64,000 bases of DNA from Kineococcus sp. NBC_00420 (GCF_036021035.1 NZ_CP107930.1:2914001-2978000), one strand, 5' to 3'; counted from the first letter of the stretch, positions 1 to 8,873 are shown. Made by a program: numbers and translations. Notes: a model not told the origin generated them from the sequence alone.

Positions 1-854
1 CCCCGCTGGAGCAGATCCGGTTCACCGTCGCCGGGACCGCGGCCGCACCGGCGGTGAACCTCGCGAAGCTCGGCGTCGACGTGGCCAGCGTCGGCCGGGT
101 CGGTGCGGACACCATCGGTGACTTCGTCCGCACCACCATGACCGGCTACGGCGTGAACGTCGACCACCTGCTCACCGACCCCGACCGGCAGACCTCGGCG
201 AGCCTGCTGCCGATCCGCGCCGACGGTTCCCGGCCGGCGCTGCACGTCATCGGCGCGAACGCGGGGCTGCGGGAGGAGGACGTCCCCTGGGACGTCGTCG
301 CGCAGGCGGAGGTCTTCCACCTCGGCGGGTTGTTCGTCCTGCCGGGCATCGACGGCGAACCCGCCGGGCGGATCCTTCAGCGCGCGAAGGAACTGGGGTT
401 GACCACCACCGTGGACTTCCTCATGAGCCCGCGCCCCGACGCCGTCGAACTCCTCGAACCCGTCCTGCCCCACGTCGACTACCTCATGCCGAACATCGAG
501 GAGGCGGGGTGGCTCGTCGGCACCGAGGACCGCGCCGAGATCATCACCTGGTTGCACGGCAAGGGGGTCGGCTGCACGGTCCTCACCCTCGGCGGCGACG
601 GCGTCAGCGTCGCCCGCAACGGTGAGGCGGAGACCGTCGTCCCCGCGTTCGACGTCGACGTCGTGGACACGACCGGCTGCGGGGACGCGTTCACATCGGG
701 TTTCATCTCCGGGTTGCTGGAGGGGCTCGACCTGATCGCCGCCGCCGACCGCGGCCTGGCCTGCGGCAGCCTCGTCGCCACCGGGCTCGGCTCCGACGCC
801 GGGATCGTCGACCTCGCCCAGGTCGAGGAGTTCCGCCGGGCGGGGCGGGCCTGA
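1..854 (+). CDS. PfkB-family sugar kinase (5' end outside window)
   Basis: The frame is already open at position 3, so the N-terminus lies outside the window and about 283 residues remain. The protein belongs to the ribokinase/PfkB family, which phosphorylates a sugar or nucleoside hydroxyl with ATP. The N-terminal stretch AGTAAAPAVNLAKLG is the substrate-side glycine/asparagine segment. Near the C-terminus DTTGCGDAFTSGF is the PfkB signature; its Asp in GCGDAF is the expected catalytic base, and Cys replaces the commoner Ala of the anion hole. Only one base separates its stop from a class II aldolase, so the two probably phosphorylate and then cleave one sugar. The substrate cannot be read from the sequence. 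Confidence 0.88.
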   Translation, partial: PLEQIRFTVAGTAAAPAVNLAKLGVDVASVGRVGADTIGDFVRTTMTGYGVNVDHLLTDPDRQTSASLLPIRADGSRPALHVIGANAGLREEDVPWDVVAQAEVFHLGGLFVLPGIDGEPAGRILQRAKELGLTTTVDFLMSPRPDAVELLEPVLPHVDYLMPNIEEAGWLVGTEDRAEIITWLHGKGVGCTVLTLGGDGVSVARNGEAETVVPAFDVDVVDTTGCGDAFTSGFISGLLEGLDLIAAADRGLACGSLVATGLGSDAGIVDLAQVEEFRRAGRA

Positions 855-855
855 C

Positions 856-1500
856 GTGCTGGAGCGTGAACGGGGAGAGGTCGTGGAGTTCGCCCGGCGG
901 ATGGTCTCCGACGGTCTCGTGGTGGGCACGTCGGGGAACGTGTCGGTGCGGGCGGGGGAGTTCGTCGCCGTCACCCCGAGCGGAACGGACTACGGGACGA
1001 TGACGTCGTCCGACGTCGTGGTGGTGGACCTCGCCGGGGAGGTCGTGGCGGGTTCGCTCAGACCCACCTCGGAACTCCCGCTGCACCTCGTGGCCTACCG
1101 CGAGCACGGGGCCGGAGCGGTCGTGCACACCCACTCCCCGGCCGCGACGGCGCTGTCGTTGCTGCGCGACGAACTCCCGCCCGTGCACTACCAGATCGCG
1201 ATGTTCGGCGGTTCCGTCCTCGTCGCCCCGTACGCCACGTTCGGTACGGAAGAATTGCGCGACAACGCCTCCCGGTCCCTGGAGGGTCGGAGCGCGGTGA
1301 TCCTGAAGCACCACGGGACCCTCACGACGGGCGGGGACCTGCGGGGTGCCTACGACCGGGCGCGGCAGCTGGAGTGGTTGTGCGACGTCTACCTGCGCGC
1401 GGCCGCCGTCGCGGAACCCGCGGCACTCCCGGCCGACGAGATCGAACGCGTCGTGGCGAGGTTCGCCGACTACGGCCAGCCCCCGACGGCCCGGGGGTAG
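856..1500 (+). CDS. Class II aldolase/adducin family protein (FucA-like)
   Basis: This 214-residue protein has the length and motifs of fuculose/rhamnulose/ribulose-phosphate aldolases, zinc enzymes that split a phosphorylated ketose into DHAP and an aldehyde. Visible motifs are GTSGNVS near residue 30 (phosphate loop), SGTDY, TSELPLH with the catalytic Glu, HTHSP with two zinc-binding His, and KHHG with a third His. The GTG start lies one base after the kinase stop, which implies translational coupling. Kinase plus aldolase suggests a deoxy- or pentulose-phosphate pathway; a 4-epimerase role is less likely because no epimerase signature is evident. Substrate unknown. Confidence 0.85.
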   Translation: MLERERGEVVEFARRMVSDGLVVGTSGNVSVRAGEFVAVTPSGTDYGTMTSSDVVVVDLAGEVVAGSLRPTSELPLHLVAYREHGAGAVVHTHSPAATALSLLRDELPPVHYQIAMFGGSVLVAPYATFGTEELRDNASRSLEGRSAVILKHHGTLTTGGDLRGAYDRARQLEWLCDVYLRAAAVAEPAALPADEIERVVARFADYGQPPTARG

Positions 1501-1581
1501 GGAGCCAGGGTCGACTCGGGGATCGTTCAGGGTTCGTCCCCGATGTCGGGGTGACCCGGTGGCGGCACGGTTGAGACATCG

Positions 1582-1595
1582 GCACCGTACGGTGC
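1582..1595. promoter_or_regulatory. 14-bp perfect palindrome upstream of PspC gene
   Basis: GCACCGTACGGTGC is a perfect inverted repeat lying 27 bases before the GTG start of the PspC-domain gene, inside the only intergenic space available for its promoter. It is preceded by a block (1569-1582) that recurs upstream of the membrane diguanylate cyclase at 15493-15506. An operator is the simplest reading; the binding protein is unknown. Confidence 0.4.
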
Positions 1596-1622
1596 GGAAC
1601 GCCACGACGAAGGAGCACCACC

Positions 1623-1868
1623 GTGAACGCCATCCACACCGGCTTCGCCCGCCAGGGACTGTCCCGCCCCCAGGACCGCCGTCTCCTCGGCGGGGTCTGC
1701 GCCGGCCTCGCCGAGCGCTTCGGGCTGGACCCCTGGGTGATGCGCGCCGTCTTCATCGCGACCCTCGTCGTGATCCCCGGCAGCCAGGTGCTGATCTACC
1801 CGGTGCTGTGGGTGCTCATGCCGTCGAAGGGCGTGGCGACCGTCCCCACCGGCTACCCGGCCGGCTGA
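1623..1868 (+). CDS. PspC-domain small membrane protein
   Basis: An 81-residue protein consisting almost only of a PspC (phage-shock protein C-like) domain: the LSRPQDRRLLGGVCAGLAER segment at residues 13-32 is the family hallmark, followed by a hydrophobic span with a loop (about residues 40-68) that inserts in the membrane. PspC domains sense or respond to envelope stress; stand-alone short copies are common in actinobacteria and their partner is usually unknown. The GTG start is chosen because AAGGAG sits 8 bases upstream. No psp operon partners are nearby. The gene is monocistronic. Confidence 0.85.
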   Translation: MNAIHTGFARQGLSRPQDRRLLGGVCAGLAERFGLDPWVMRAVFIATLVVIPGSQVLIYPVLWVLMPSKGVATVPTGYPAG

Positions 1869-1894
1869 CCCCCGGGGCGGCGTCCCGTCCGGAC

Positions 1895-1992
1895 GCGTGG
1901 TGGGTGCACGTGTGGGTGTGACGATCCGGGCGCCAGGGCGACGTCTTCGGCGCACCCACGGCTCACTCCACGTGGTGACACCGATGGGTGCG
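1895..1992 (-). repeat. Dispersed palindromic repeat, copy 1
   Basis: The core at 1951-1992 runs from CGCACCCACGG to GATGGGTGCG around a central CCACGTGG. It is nearly identical, in opposite orientation, to 17189-17230 and, in the same orientation, to 41720-41761. Similarity fades but continues on the low-coordinate side (TGTGGGTGTGACGATCC near 1908-1925 matches the reverse complement of 17256-17266). It lies between PspC and an NmrA-type gene and encodes nothing convincing. It is probably a REP/MITE-like element or a conserved structural element. Confidence 0.75.
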
Positions 1993-2047
1993 ACACCCGA
2001 GCGCAGTGGGGTGACCACACGACGCCCGGCGGTGGCAGTCTGGAGCC

Positions 2048-2878
2048 ATGGACCTCATCGCAGTCACCGGCGCCACCGGAGCGGTCGGCGGCCGGATCGC
2101 CCGGGCGCTGTCCTCGGCCGGTGTCCAGCAGCGACTCGTCGTGCGTGACGCCTCCCGCGCCCCGGACCTGCCGGGGGCCGGGGTGCGGACCGCGAGCTAC
2201 GGCGACGCGAAGGCGCTGAAGCACGCGTTCCACGGGGTCCACACGCTGTTCTTCGCCTCCGCGGCCGAGGACGAGCACCGCCTCGACCAGCACCGCTCGG
2301 TCGTGGAGGCCGCGGCCGCGGCGGGGGTGCAGCGGGTCGTCTACACGTCGTTCCTCAACGCCGCCGCGGACTGCACGTTCACCTTCGGTCGCGACCACTT
2401 CGCCACCGAGGAGATGCTGAGCGCGGCGAAGTTCGGGACGACGTTCCTGCGCGACTCCTTCTACTCCGACATCCTCCCGGAGTTCGTCGTCGACGGAGCG
2501 CTGCGCGGCCCGGGCGGAGCGGGCCGGCTGGGCGCGGTCGCCCGCGCCGACGTCGCCGAGGTCGCGGTCGCCGCCCTCCTCGACGACGCCCACGCCGGCC
2601 GCAGCTACGACCTGACGGGTCCGCAGGCGCTGACGTTCTCCGAGATCGCCGCGACGATCTCCCGCGTCCAGGGTCGGGAGGTCACCTACGTCGAGGAGAC
2701 GCTGGAGGAGGCCTACGACGCGCGGGCGGGTTTCGGCGCGCCCGACTGGATGGTGGAGGGGTGGGTCAGCACCTACACGGCCATCGCGAAGGGTGAGCTC
2801 GACGTCGTCTCGGGCGACGTCGAGGCCGTCACCGGTCACCCCGCGCGCAGCCTCGAGGACGTCCTCGGCGGACGGTGA
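2048..2878 (+). CDS. NmrA-like NAD(P)-binding oxidoreductase (atypical SDR)
   Basis: A 276-residue protein beginning with the dinucleotide-binding motif TGATGAVGGRIA (residues 7-18) and followed by the pattern of atypical short-chain dehydrogenases of the NmrA/QorB group: VVRDASRAPDL after beta-2, a HTLFFASA segment, VVYTSFLNAA, and a C-terminal half with no classical YxxxK active site. Relatives reduce quinones or act as redox-sensing regulators. The gene stands alone, followed four bases later by the convergent TPR-GGDEF gene. The precise substrate is unknown. Confidence 0.8.
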   Translation: MDLIAVTGATGAVGGRIARALSSAGVQQRLVVRDASRAPDLPGAGVRTASYGDAKALKHAFHGVHTLFFASAAEDEHRLDQHRSVVEAAAAAGVQRVVYTSFLNAAADCTFTFGRDHFATEEMLSAAKFGTTFLRDSFYSDILPEFVVDGALRGPGGAGRLGAVARADVAEVAVAALLDDAHAGRSYDLTGPQALTFSEIAATISRVQGREVTYVEETLEEAYDARAGFGAPDWMVEGWVSTYTAIAKGELDVVSGDVEAVTGHPARSLEDVLGGR

Positions 2879-2881
2879 GGG

Positions 2882-4561
2882 TCAGCGGACGGTGAGGTAC
2901 CGCGTCAGCACGCGGTCGCGTCCGGCGGCCTTCGCCGCGTACAGCAACTCGTCGGCCGCGCGCAGCAGGTCGTCCGCGCCCTGCGCGCCTCCGACTCCGG
3001 TGAGGATCGCCCCGATCGAGACGGTGACGTGCAACCCCGGCGCCACTTCGTCCCAGCAGGTCTCGGAGACCTTGCGGCGCAACCGGTCCAGCCGCGACTG
3101 CATCCCGTCGGCGAGGTGGTCGACGCGTTCGGGGCCGGACAGCAGGCAGACCAGGGCGAACTCCTCGCCCCCGATGCGGGCGAGCACGTCACGACGACGG
3201 ACCTCCTCGCGCATGATCACCCCCAGCCGGCGCAGGACCTCGTCACCCACGGCGTGACCGAACGTGTCGTTGACCCGTTTGAAGTGGTCGACGTCGAGCA
3301 GGGCGACGCAGACGAGGTCGCGCTCGCAGGCACCCGCCAGGAGTTCCGGCAGGGCGACGTCGAAGGACCGGCGGTTGTCCAGACCGGTCAGCGGGTCCTC
3401 GTGGGCCTGACGACCCAGCGACGCCGCCTCCTGGCGCAGCTCGCTGAGTTCCACCGTCTGCCCGAGGAGACGGGCCCGCACCTCCGCCGTCTGGGTCCGT
3501 TGCGTCGTCTCGAGGTCGTGGAAGCGGCGGTAGGCGGCCAGGGCCTCGCGGAACTGTCCGAGTTCCTCGTGGCACTGGGCGGTGTTGTGGAACGCCCGGG
3601 CGAGCACGCTCGCGTCGTGGACCTCCGTGGCCAGGACGACGACGTCGTCGAACCGTTCGACCGCCTCGGCGAACGCGCGGCGGCGTTGCGCGTCCATCGC
3701 CAGGGTCTCCAGCACGCCCACCTCCAGGCCGCGGTACCCGTGCTCACGGGTGAGGGTCATGGCGGTGGCGAGGGTCGTCTCGGCGACCTCGGCGTCGCCC
3801 AGGTACGCCGAGAGGGTTCCGGAGTTCAGCAGCGACAACGCCTGCCGGTAGGGGTTTCCGACCTCGTCGGCGAGGACGAGCGCGCGCTGGGAGAGGTCGA
3901 CCCCGCGGTGCAGCCGGTCGGTGTCGACCTCGCGTCCGGAGTGCGCCTCCTGCACCACGAGGTCGGCCGTGTTCGTCAGGAGGCAGAACACCGTCTCGCT
4001 CGACACCCCGCCACCGGCGATCTCCTCCGAGGCCCGGTCGAAGAGTTCCGCGGCCGCGGCGAAGTCGCCCATCGCGGACCGGATCGTCCCGGCGCGGTTG
4101 AACGTGCCCGACCGCAGTTCCGGGTCGTCGAGGGTGACGGCGCGTTCGATGCTGCGCTCGATCGACTCCAGCGCCTCGTCGTAGAGGGCGAGGTTCAGGT
4201 AGGCGAAGGACAGCAGGTTGAGGGCGTCCACCTGCCCGCCCCGGTCCCCGAGCCGTTCGGCGACCAGCACGGCCTCGTTGCCGGCGCGGGCGGCGTCCTC
4301 GACGTCGCCCAGGCGCAGGGCCTGGTTGCAGACGAGCCGCAGGGCCAGGGCGAGAGTGGCGTCGTCCCCCGCGGCGGCGGCGATCACCACCGCCTGCTCG
4401 GCCAGCAGTCGCCCGCCGCGGTAGTCGCCCCGGGTGCGGGCAGCCTCGGACCGCGCCAGCAGGTCCGACGTGTCGTCGGCCGCTGTCGCGTCGCCCTGGG
4501 CACGCTCCGTCAGCACCCTGACAGCATCGACCACGGGCGGCTGACCTTGACAGTGCCCCAC
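2882..4561 (-). CDS. TPR-repeat diguanylate cyclase
   Basis: The N-terminal 370 residues are Ala/Leu-rich helical hairpins of tetratricopeptide type (repeated A..LGD..GA..L.. pattern), with no membrane span, so the protein is cytoplasmic. The C-terminus is a GGDEF domain (about residues 388-555): DPLTGLDNRRSF opens it, LLDVDHFKRVNDTFGH binds the base, and GGEEF near residue 464 is an intact A-site. RRRD five residues before GGEEF is a canonical RxxD inhibitory site, so product inhibition by c-di-GMP is expected. The 559-residue form starts at a GTG at 4561; starts about 40 bases inside are also possible. It is divergent from the ABC-class ATPase gene with only about 20 bases between them. Confidence 0.88.
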   Translation of the reverse strand: MGHCQGQPPVVDAVRVLTERAQGDATAADDTSDLLARSEAARTRGDYRGGRLLAEQAVVIAAAAGDDATLALALRLVCNQALRLGDVEDAARAGNEAVLVAERLGDRGGQVDALNLLSFAYLNLALYDEALESIERSIERAVTLDDPELRSGTFNRAGTIRSAMGDFAAAAELFDRASEEIAGGGVSSETVFCLLTNTADLVVQEAHSGREVDTDRLHRGVDLSQRALVLADEVGNPYRQALSLLNSGTLSAYLGDAEVAETTLATAMTLTREHGYRGLEVGVLETLAMDAQRRRAFAEAVERFDDVVVLATEVHDASVLARAFHNTAQCHEELGQFREALAAYRRFHDLETTQRTQTAEVRARLLGQTVELSELRQEAASLGRQAHEDPLTGLDNRRSFDVALPELLAGACERDLVCVALLDVDHFKRVNDTFGHAVGDEVLRRLGVIMREEVRRRDVLARIGGEEFALVCLLSGPERVDHLADGMQSRLDRLRRKVSETCWDEVAPGLHVTVSIGAILTGVGGAQGADDLLRAADELLYAAKAAGRDRVLTRYLTVR

Positions 4562-4575
4562 CCGGAAGGATCATT
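4547..4575 (+). promoter_or_regulatory. Possible promoter of the ABC-class ATPase gene
   Basis: TTGACA (4547-4552), 17 bases, then ATCATT (4570-4575) would place transcription start at about 4582-4583, exactly on the GTG at 4583. This suggests a leaderless message. The -10 match is poor, so this is tentative. It overlaps the start of the divergent diguanylate cyclase gene. Confidence 0.35.
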
Positions 4576-4582
4576 GGCCCGC

Positions 4583-6232
4583 GTGGATCTGCACGAGACC
4601 CTGGAGCGACTCGACGGGGGCCCGTACGCCCGGTACCGCTCGCTGACCGGTCGGCCCTGGCCGCTGGCCCCGGGGATGACGGCGACGCTGACGCACACCC
4701 AGGCCGACCCGTTCGCACCGCCGTCGCGGTGGGAGGTGCGTCTCGTCGACACCCCGTTCGCGGCGCTCGACCTGCGCCCCGCGGTGCGGCGGCGGGCCCT
4801 CGCGGGGTTCCTCGCCCGCTCGGCCGCCGCCCCGCGATCCGCCTTCCGAGTCGACGCCGGCGGTCAGGAGGTGCTGCAGCGCAGCAGCTTCGAGGTCTCC
4901 GTCGACGGGAGTGCGCTGCTGCGCCTCGGTTACCACCTGCCGGGTCCACGACGTCGGATCGACGGCCGCACGGCCGCGGCCGACCTCGCCCGGGAACTCC
5001 CCGACCTGCTCGCGGACCACGTCCTCGGCGTCGACCTCGCTGCCGCCCGCGCGTTCGTGGACGCGGTCGAGGACGCCGACCACCTGCGTCGCGCCCTCCC
5101 CGGACGGGGGCTCGTCGCCTTCGTCGCCGACGGAGCGGTGCTGCCGCGGGCCAGCGGGGTCGACGACCGACCCGCCCGTGGGGCCGTTCCCTTCGCCTCC
5201 CCGGAGTCGCTGCGGGTGAGCGTCGACCTGCCGCACCGGGGGGCGACCACCGGCATGGGGATCCCCACGGGCGTGACCGTGATCGTCGGCGGCGGCTTCC
5301 ACGGCAAGTCGACGCTGCTGCGCGCCCTGGAGGGCGGTGTCCACGACCACGTCCCGGGCGACGGTCGCGACCTGGTCGTCACCACCGGCGACGCCGTCGC
5401 GATCCGGGCGGAGGACGGCCGCAGCGTGACCCGCGTCGACGTCGGCGCCTTCGTCACGGGTCTCCCGGGTGGGCTGGACCCCCGTGACTTCTCCACCGCC
5501 GACGCCTCGGGGTCGACGTCGCAGGCCGCGGCGACGCTGGAGGCGCTCGAGGCCGGGTCGCGGTTGCTGCTGATCGACGAGGACACCGCGGCGAGCAACC
5601 TCATGGTCCGCGACGCCCGGATGCAGGAACTCGTCGCCAAGACCTCCGAACCGCTGAACCCCTTCGTCGACCTCGTCCGCTCGCTCGGCGAGGACCACGG
5701 CGTCTCCACCGTCCTCGTCGTCGGCGCCTCGGGGGACTACCTCGACGTCGCCGACCGGGTCCTGCTGATGGACTCCTACCGCTGTACCGACATCACCGCC
5801 CGGGCCCGCGAGGTCGCCGCCCGCCCGACCGGCCGGGTCGTCGAGGCGGGCCGGTTCCCGCCCGTCCGCGCCCGCGTCCCGGAACCGGGCAGCGTCGACG
5901 CGACCGCGAAGGGGAGGCGGCGGATCTCGGCCGTCGCCACCGACACCCTCCGCTTCGGCGAGTACGACGTGGACGTCCGCGCCGTCCGCCAGTTCACCGA
6001 CGCCGGCCAGGTCACCGGGGCGGGGTTGGCCCTCGACCACGCCGTCGCGGCCGGTCACCTCGACGGCCGGCGCACGCTGGCGCAGGTCCTCGACCTCCTC
6101 GACGCCGACCTCGCCGGTCCGGTCGCGGACTGGGTCGACGGTTCGCCCTCCGACGTCGCCGTTCCCCGCCGGCACGAGGTGGCCGCCGCCCTCAACCGGC
6201 TCCGCGTCCTCCGGGTCCGCCACCTGCGCTGA
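4583..6232 (+). CDS. ABC-class ATPase of unknown function (COG3044/PF09818-like)
   Basis: A 549-residue cytoplasmic protein of the predicted ATPase of the ABC class family. Walker A is GGGFHGKSTLL near residue 236 and Walker B is LLLIDEDTAASNL near residue 327; the LVVGASGDYLDVADRVLLM segment resembles the post-Walker B switch region. There are no transmembrane spans and no transporter signature, and the family has no established role. The start is uncertain: a TTG at 4574 (552 residues) has GGAAGGA only 3 bases upstream, while the GTG at 4583 fits a leaderless promoter. Open frame extends far upstream of 4574 but there it only mirrors the opposite-strand gene. It is divergent from TPR-GGDEF. 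Confidence 0.8.
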   Translation: MDLHETLERLDGGPYARYRSLTGRPWPLAPGMTATLTHTQADPFAPPSRWEVRLVDTPFAALDLRPAVRRRALAGFLARSAAAPRSAFRVDAGGQEVLQRSSFEVSVDGSALLRLGYHLPGPRRRIDGRTAAADLARELPDLLADHVLGVDLAAARAFVDAVEDADHLRRALPGRGLVAFVADGAVLPRASGVDDRPARGAVPFASPESLRVSVDLPHRGATTGMGIPTGVTVIVGGGFHGKSTLLRALEGGVHDHVPGDGRDLVVTTGDAVAIRAEDGRSVTRVDVGAFVTGLPGGLDPRDFSTADASGSTSQAAATLEALEAGSRLLLIDEDTAASNLMVRDARMQELVAKTSEPLNPFVDLVRSLGEDHGVSTVLVVGASGDYLDVADRVLLMDSYRCTDITARAREVAARPTGRVVEAGRFPPVRARVPEPGSVDATAKGRRRISAVATDTLRFGEYDVDVRAVRQFTDAGQVTGAGLALDHAVAAGHLDGRRTLAQVLDLLDADLAGPVADWVDGSPSDVAVPRRHEVAAALNRLRVLRVRHLR

Positions 6233-6297
6233 CCCGGGGCCCCAAACCCACCGATCGGCCCAGCCAGAACCAAGATCACCCCGTCGATCCCTTCCCG

Positions 6298-8505
6298 GTG
6301 ACGAACAGCCCGGCACGACCGGACGCCCGGGTGACGGTCGTCGCCCTGGCCTGCGTCGCCGTGGGCGCGGCCCTGCTCCTCCCGGTGGACCGGCCCGTGT
6401 CCTCCGCGCTGCTCGCGGGCGCCCACCTGGTGGCCGTCCTGGTCCTCGCCCGCGGGGCGCAGCGCCGCACCGACGACGTCGTCTGGCGCTGGTTCGCGGG
6501 CGCGGCCGTCGTCGTGGGCGTCCAGCCGGTGCTCGCCCTCGTCACGGGCGAGCGGAGCCTGGGGCTCCTCGGCGGGTGCGTCCTCGCGGCCATCCCCCTC
6601 GCCTACCAGGGGTTGGTGCGCTGGAACCGCTTCCGCACCTACACCTCCGACCCCGGCGACTTCCTCAACGGCCTCAGCGCGGTGCTGGCCTGCACCGGCG
6701 CCGGGATCGTCGCCCAGCAGCGCTTCCACGTCCTGCCGGCCGGGTGGCCCGACTGGAAGGTGCAGCTGTGGCTGCTGGTCGCGGGGTCGATGGTCATCCT
6801 GCTCGGGACCGCCCTGACGGTCGCCGGCGTCGGCGGCCTCTCCCGGGACCCCCGCATGTGGCTGATCCTGGTGGCGCTCGCCGGCGTCGGACTCGTCAGC
6901 TCGACCCTGCGCGGGCACCCCGGCGACGCCGTCCGCGGCCAGGCCGCGTGGACGCTCGCGTTCCTGGTCATCGCCTACGCCTCCACCCGTCGCGGGCGAC
7001 CGGTCCCCGTCGCCGCGACGAGCCAGGCCCCGGCGGTCGGCGCGCTCATCGTGCTCGCCCTCGCCGTGGTGGTCCTCGTCGCCGACGGACGGGCCGGCGG
7101 CTGGCACGCGACGGCCTACGCCTCGGTCGCCATCCTCGGCATCACCTTCCGCGTCGTGCACCTGGTCCGCGAGCTCGCCCAGCTGGCCGAGTCGCGCCAC
7201 CAGGCCCTCACCGACGAGCTCACCGGGGTCGGCAACCGGCGCGCGCTGGTCCGCGAACTCGAGGACCTCGTCGGGCGTGGTCTGCCCGCGGCGATGCTGC
7301 TGCTCGACGTCGACCACTTCAAGGAGGTCAACGACCGGCAGGGCCACCACGCCGGCGACGACCTGCTGCGTCGCGTCGCGGTGAGCGTGCGGCGGGCCCT
7401 GCCCGTCGACGCCGTGCTCACCCGCATCGGCGGTGACGAGTTCGCCGTCGTCATGCCGGGCCGGGACGAGGACCAGGCCGTCGAGATCGCCGCCACGGTG
7501 CACCGGGCCGTCGCCGCGCAGGTCGAGATCGGGCTCAGCATCGGGGTGCGGTCGCTGCCCGCCGGGGGTTTCGACCCCGACCGGTTGCTGCGCCAGGCCG
7601 ACGCCGCGATGTACACCGCGAAGACCGCCGGCGGGGGTGTCAGCCTCTACGACTGCGAGGTCGACGCCCGGCTGCGCGACCGGGCCGCGCTGGTGGCCGA
7701 CCTGAAGGCCCTCGTCGGCGCCGGGGAGCAGCAGATGCGGCGCGAGATCGCCGTGCACTACCAACCGCAGCTCGACGTGGTGACCCGTCGGGTGGTCGGG
7801 GTCGAGGCCCTCGTCCGCTGGCAGCACCCCACGCGCGGACTGCTGCCCCCGTTGACCTTCCTCGACCTCGTCGAGGAGCACGGTCTGATGGACGCCCTGA
7901 CCGCGCACCTGCTCCAGCGGGCGGTCGAGGAGTCGAGGCCCTGGAGCGACGGCGGCGTGCCGCTGCGCATCTCGGTGAACCTGTCCGCGTCGTCGCTGAC
8001 GCACCCGGGCCTGCTGTGCCTGGTCGACCGCATCCTCGAGCAGACCGGTCTCGCCCCGGGCCGCCTCGTCCTCGAGGTGACCGAGACGACCCTCATGGCC
8101 GATCCCGACCTGGCCCTCGCCGTCACCCACGAGCTGACCCGCCGCGGGGTCCAGCTGAGCATCGACGACTACGGGACGGGCTACTCCTCGCTGGCCTACC
8201 TGACCGACCTCCCCGCGACGGAGCTCAAGCTGGACCGCGCCTTCACGATGCGCGTGCTCGCCGAGCCCCGCACGGCCGAGATCGTCGAGGCCACCGTGGC
8301 GCTCGCGCACCGGCTGGGGCTGCGCGTCGTCGCGGAGGGGGTCGAGGACGAGGCGACCCTGACGGTCCTGCGGGGTCTCGACGTCGACGAGTCCCAGGGC
8401 TACCTGCACGCGCGGCCGTTGCCGCCGGCGGAGTTCGCGGCCTGGCTGGCGGCCGGAGCGCGGCGGGATCAGGTCGTGGGGGCGCCCGCGCCGCGCGGGG
8501 TCTGA
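6298..8505 (+). CDS. Membrane-anchored GGDEF-EAL bifunctional c-di-GMP protein
   Basis: A 735-residue protein. Residues 10-275 hold about eight hydrophobic helices (an MHYT/MASE-like sensory membrane region that I cannot assign to a named family). The GGDEF domain (about 300-450) has DELTGVGNRR, DVDHFKEVND and an intact GGDEF near residue 378. The EAL domain (about 490-725) retains VEALVRW, VNLSASSL, EVTET, DDYGTGYSS, KLDRAF, AEGVED and QGYLHARPL, that is, all metal and catalytic positions. Both activities therefore appear possible, with one probably dominant. The GTG start follows the ATPase gene by 65 bases. The 3' end overlaps a small convergent gene by 37 bases. Confidence 0.9.
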   Translation: MTNSPARPDARVTVVALACVAVGAALLLPVDRPVSSALLAGAHLVAVLVLARGAQRRTDDVVWRWFAGAAVVVGVQPVLALVTGERSLGLLGGCVLAAIPLAYQGLVRWNRFRTYTSDPGDFLNGLSAVLACTGAGIVAQQRFHVLPAGWPDWKVQLWLLVAGSMVILLGTALTVAGVGGLSRDPRMWLILVALAGVGLVSSTLRGHPGDAVRGQAAWTLAFLVIAYASTRRGRPVPVAATSQAPAVGALIVLALAVVVLVADGRAGGWHATAYASVAILGITFRVVHLVRELAQLAESRHQALTDELTGVGNRRALVRELEDLVGRGLPAAMLLLDVDHFKEVNDRQGHHAGDDLLRRVAVSVRRALPVDAVLTRIGGDEFAVVMPGRDEDQAVEIAATVHRAVAAQVEIGLSIGVRSLPAGGFDPDRLLRQADAAMYTAKTAGGGVSLYDCEVDARLRDRAALVADLKALVGAGEQQMRREIAVHYQPQLDVVTRRVVGVEALVRWQHPTRGLLPPLTFLDLVEEHGLMDALTAHLLQRAVEESRPWSDGGVPLRISVNLSASSLTHPGLLCLVDRILEQTGLAPGRLVLEVTETTLMADPDLALAVTHELTRRGVQLSIDDYGTGYSSLAYLTDLPATELKLDRAFTMRVLAEPRTAEIVEATVALAHRLGLRVVAEGVEDEATLTVLRGLDVDESQGYLHARPLPPAEFAAWLAAGARRDQVVGAPAPRGV

Positions 8506-8723
8506 CCCTGCTGGTGACGACCGAACTGGCCACCTCCCGGGAACCCGGACTGCTCCCGGGTGGTGCCGCCGGCGGCGTCCCCGCGGGTCGCGGCGTACGC
8601 GACCCCGCCGGTCAGGCTGGTGACGACGACGACCGTCGCGATCGCGACGACCGGCTTCTGCCACCACGGCGACCGGCCCGGCGCGGTGGGGCCGGCGATC
8701 GGCTGGGGGAACGGCTCACTCAC
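8469..8723 (-). CDS. Small single-pass membrane protein, unknown
   Basis: An 84-residue protein starting at a GTG with GAGGAG six bases upstream. It has a proline-rich N-terminus (SEPFPQPIAGPTAPGRSPWW), one transmembrane helix at about residues 24-44 (VVAIATVVVVTSLTGGVAYA), and a Gly/Gln-rich tail. A type II-like anchor with a short disordered exported tail is the likely topology. No family is recognised. Its last 37 bases overlap the end of the GGDEF-EAL gene on the other strand; a longer upstream open frame lacks any initiation signal. Confidence 0.6.
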   Translation of the reverse strand: MSEPFPQPIAGPTAPGRSPWWQKPVVAIATVVVVTSLTGGVAYAATRGDAAGGTTREQSGFPGGGQFGRHQQGQTPRGAGAPTT

Positions 8724-8873
8724 AGGGGACTCCTCGGACGCGGTGCTCACCGCCCACAACGGGTGGTGTCCTCCGACGTTCGGCACCGATCCTGTGATCT
8801 CGCCCAGGACAGGGTCAGGACGAGGTGGGAACTCCCGCGTGCGGGGGCACGCTCCAGCCAGCAGGGTGGGCGG

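Noticed and set aside
3029-4572. Long open frame preceding the ABC-class ATPase in the same frame
   Set aside because: It mirrors the TPR-GGDEF gene on the other strand; its translation is Gly/Arg/Val-rich low complexity without domains, and the ATPase domain begins only after 4574.
6055-8667. Antisense open frame of about 870 codons over the GGDEF-EAL gene
   Set aside because: A consequence of high GC and few stop codons; composition is Gly/Arg/Asp/Gln-rich with no fold, while the plus strand encodes two intact catalytic domains.
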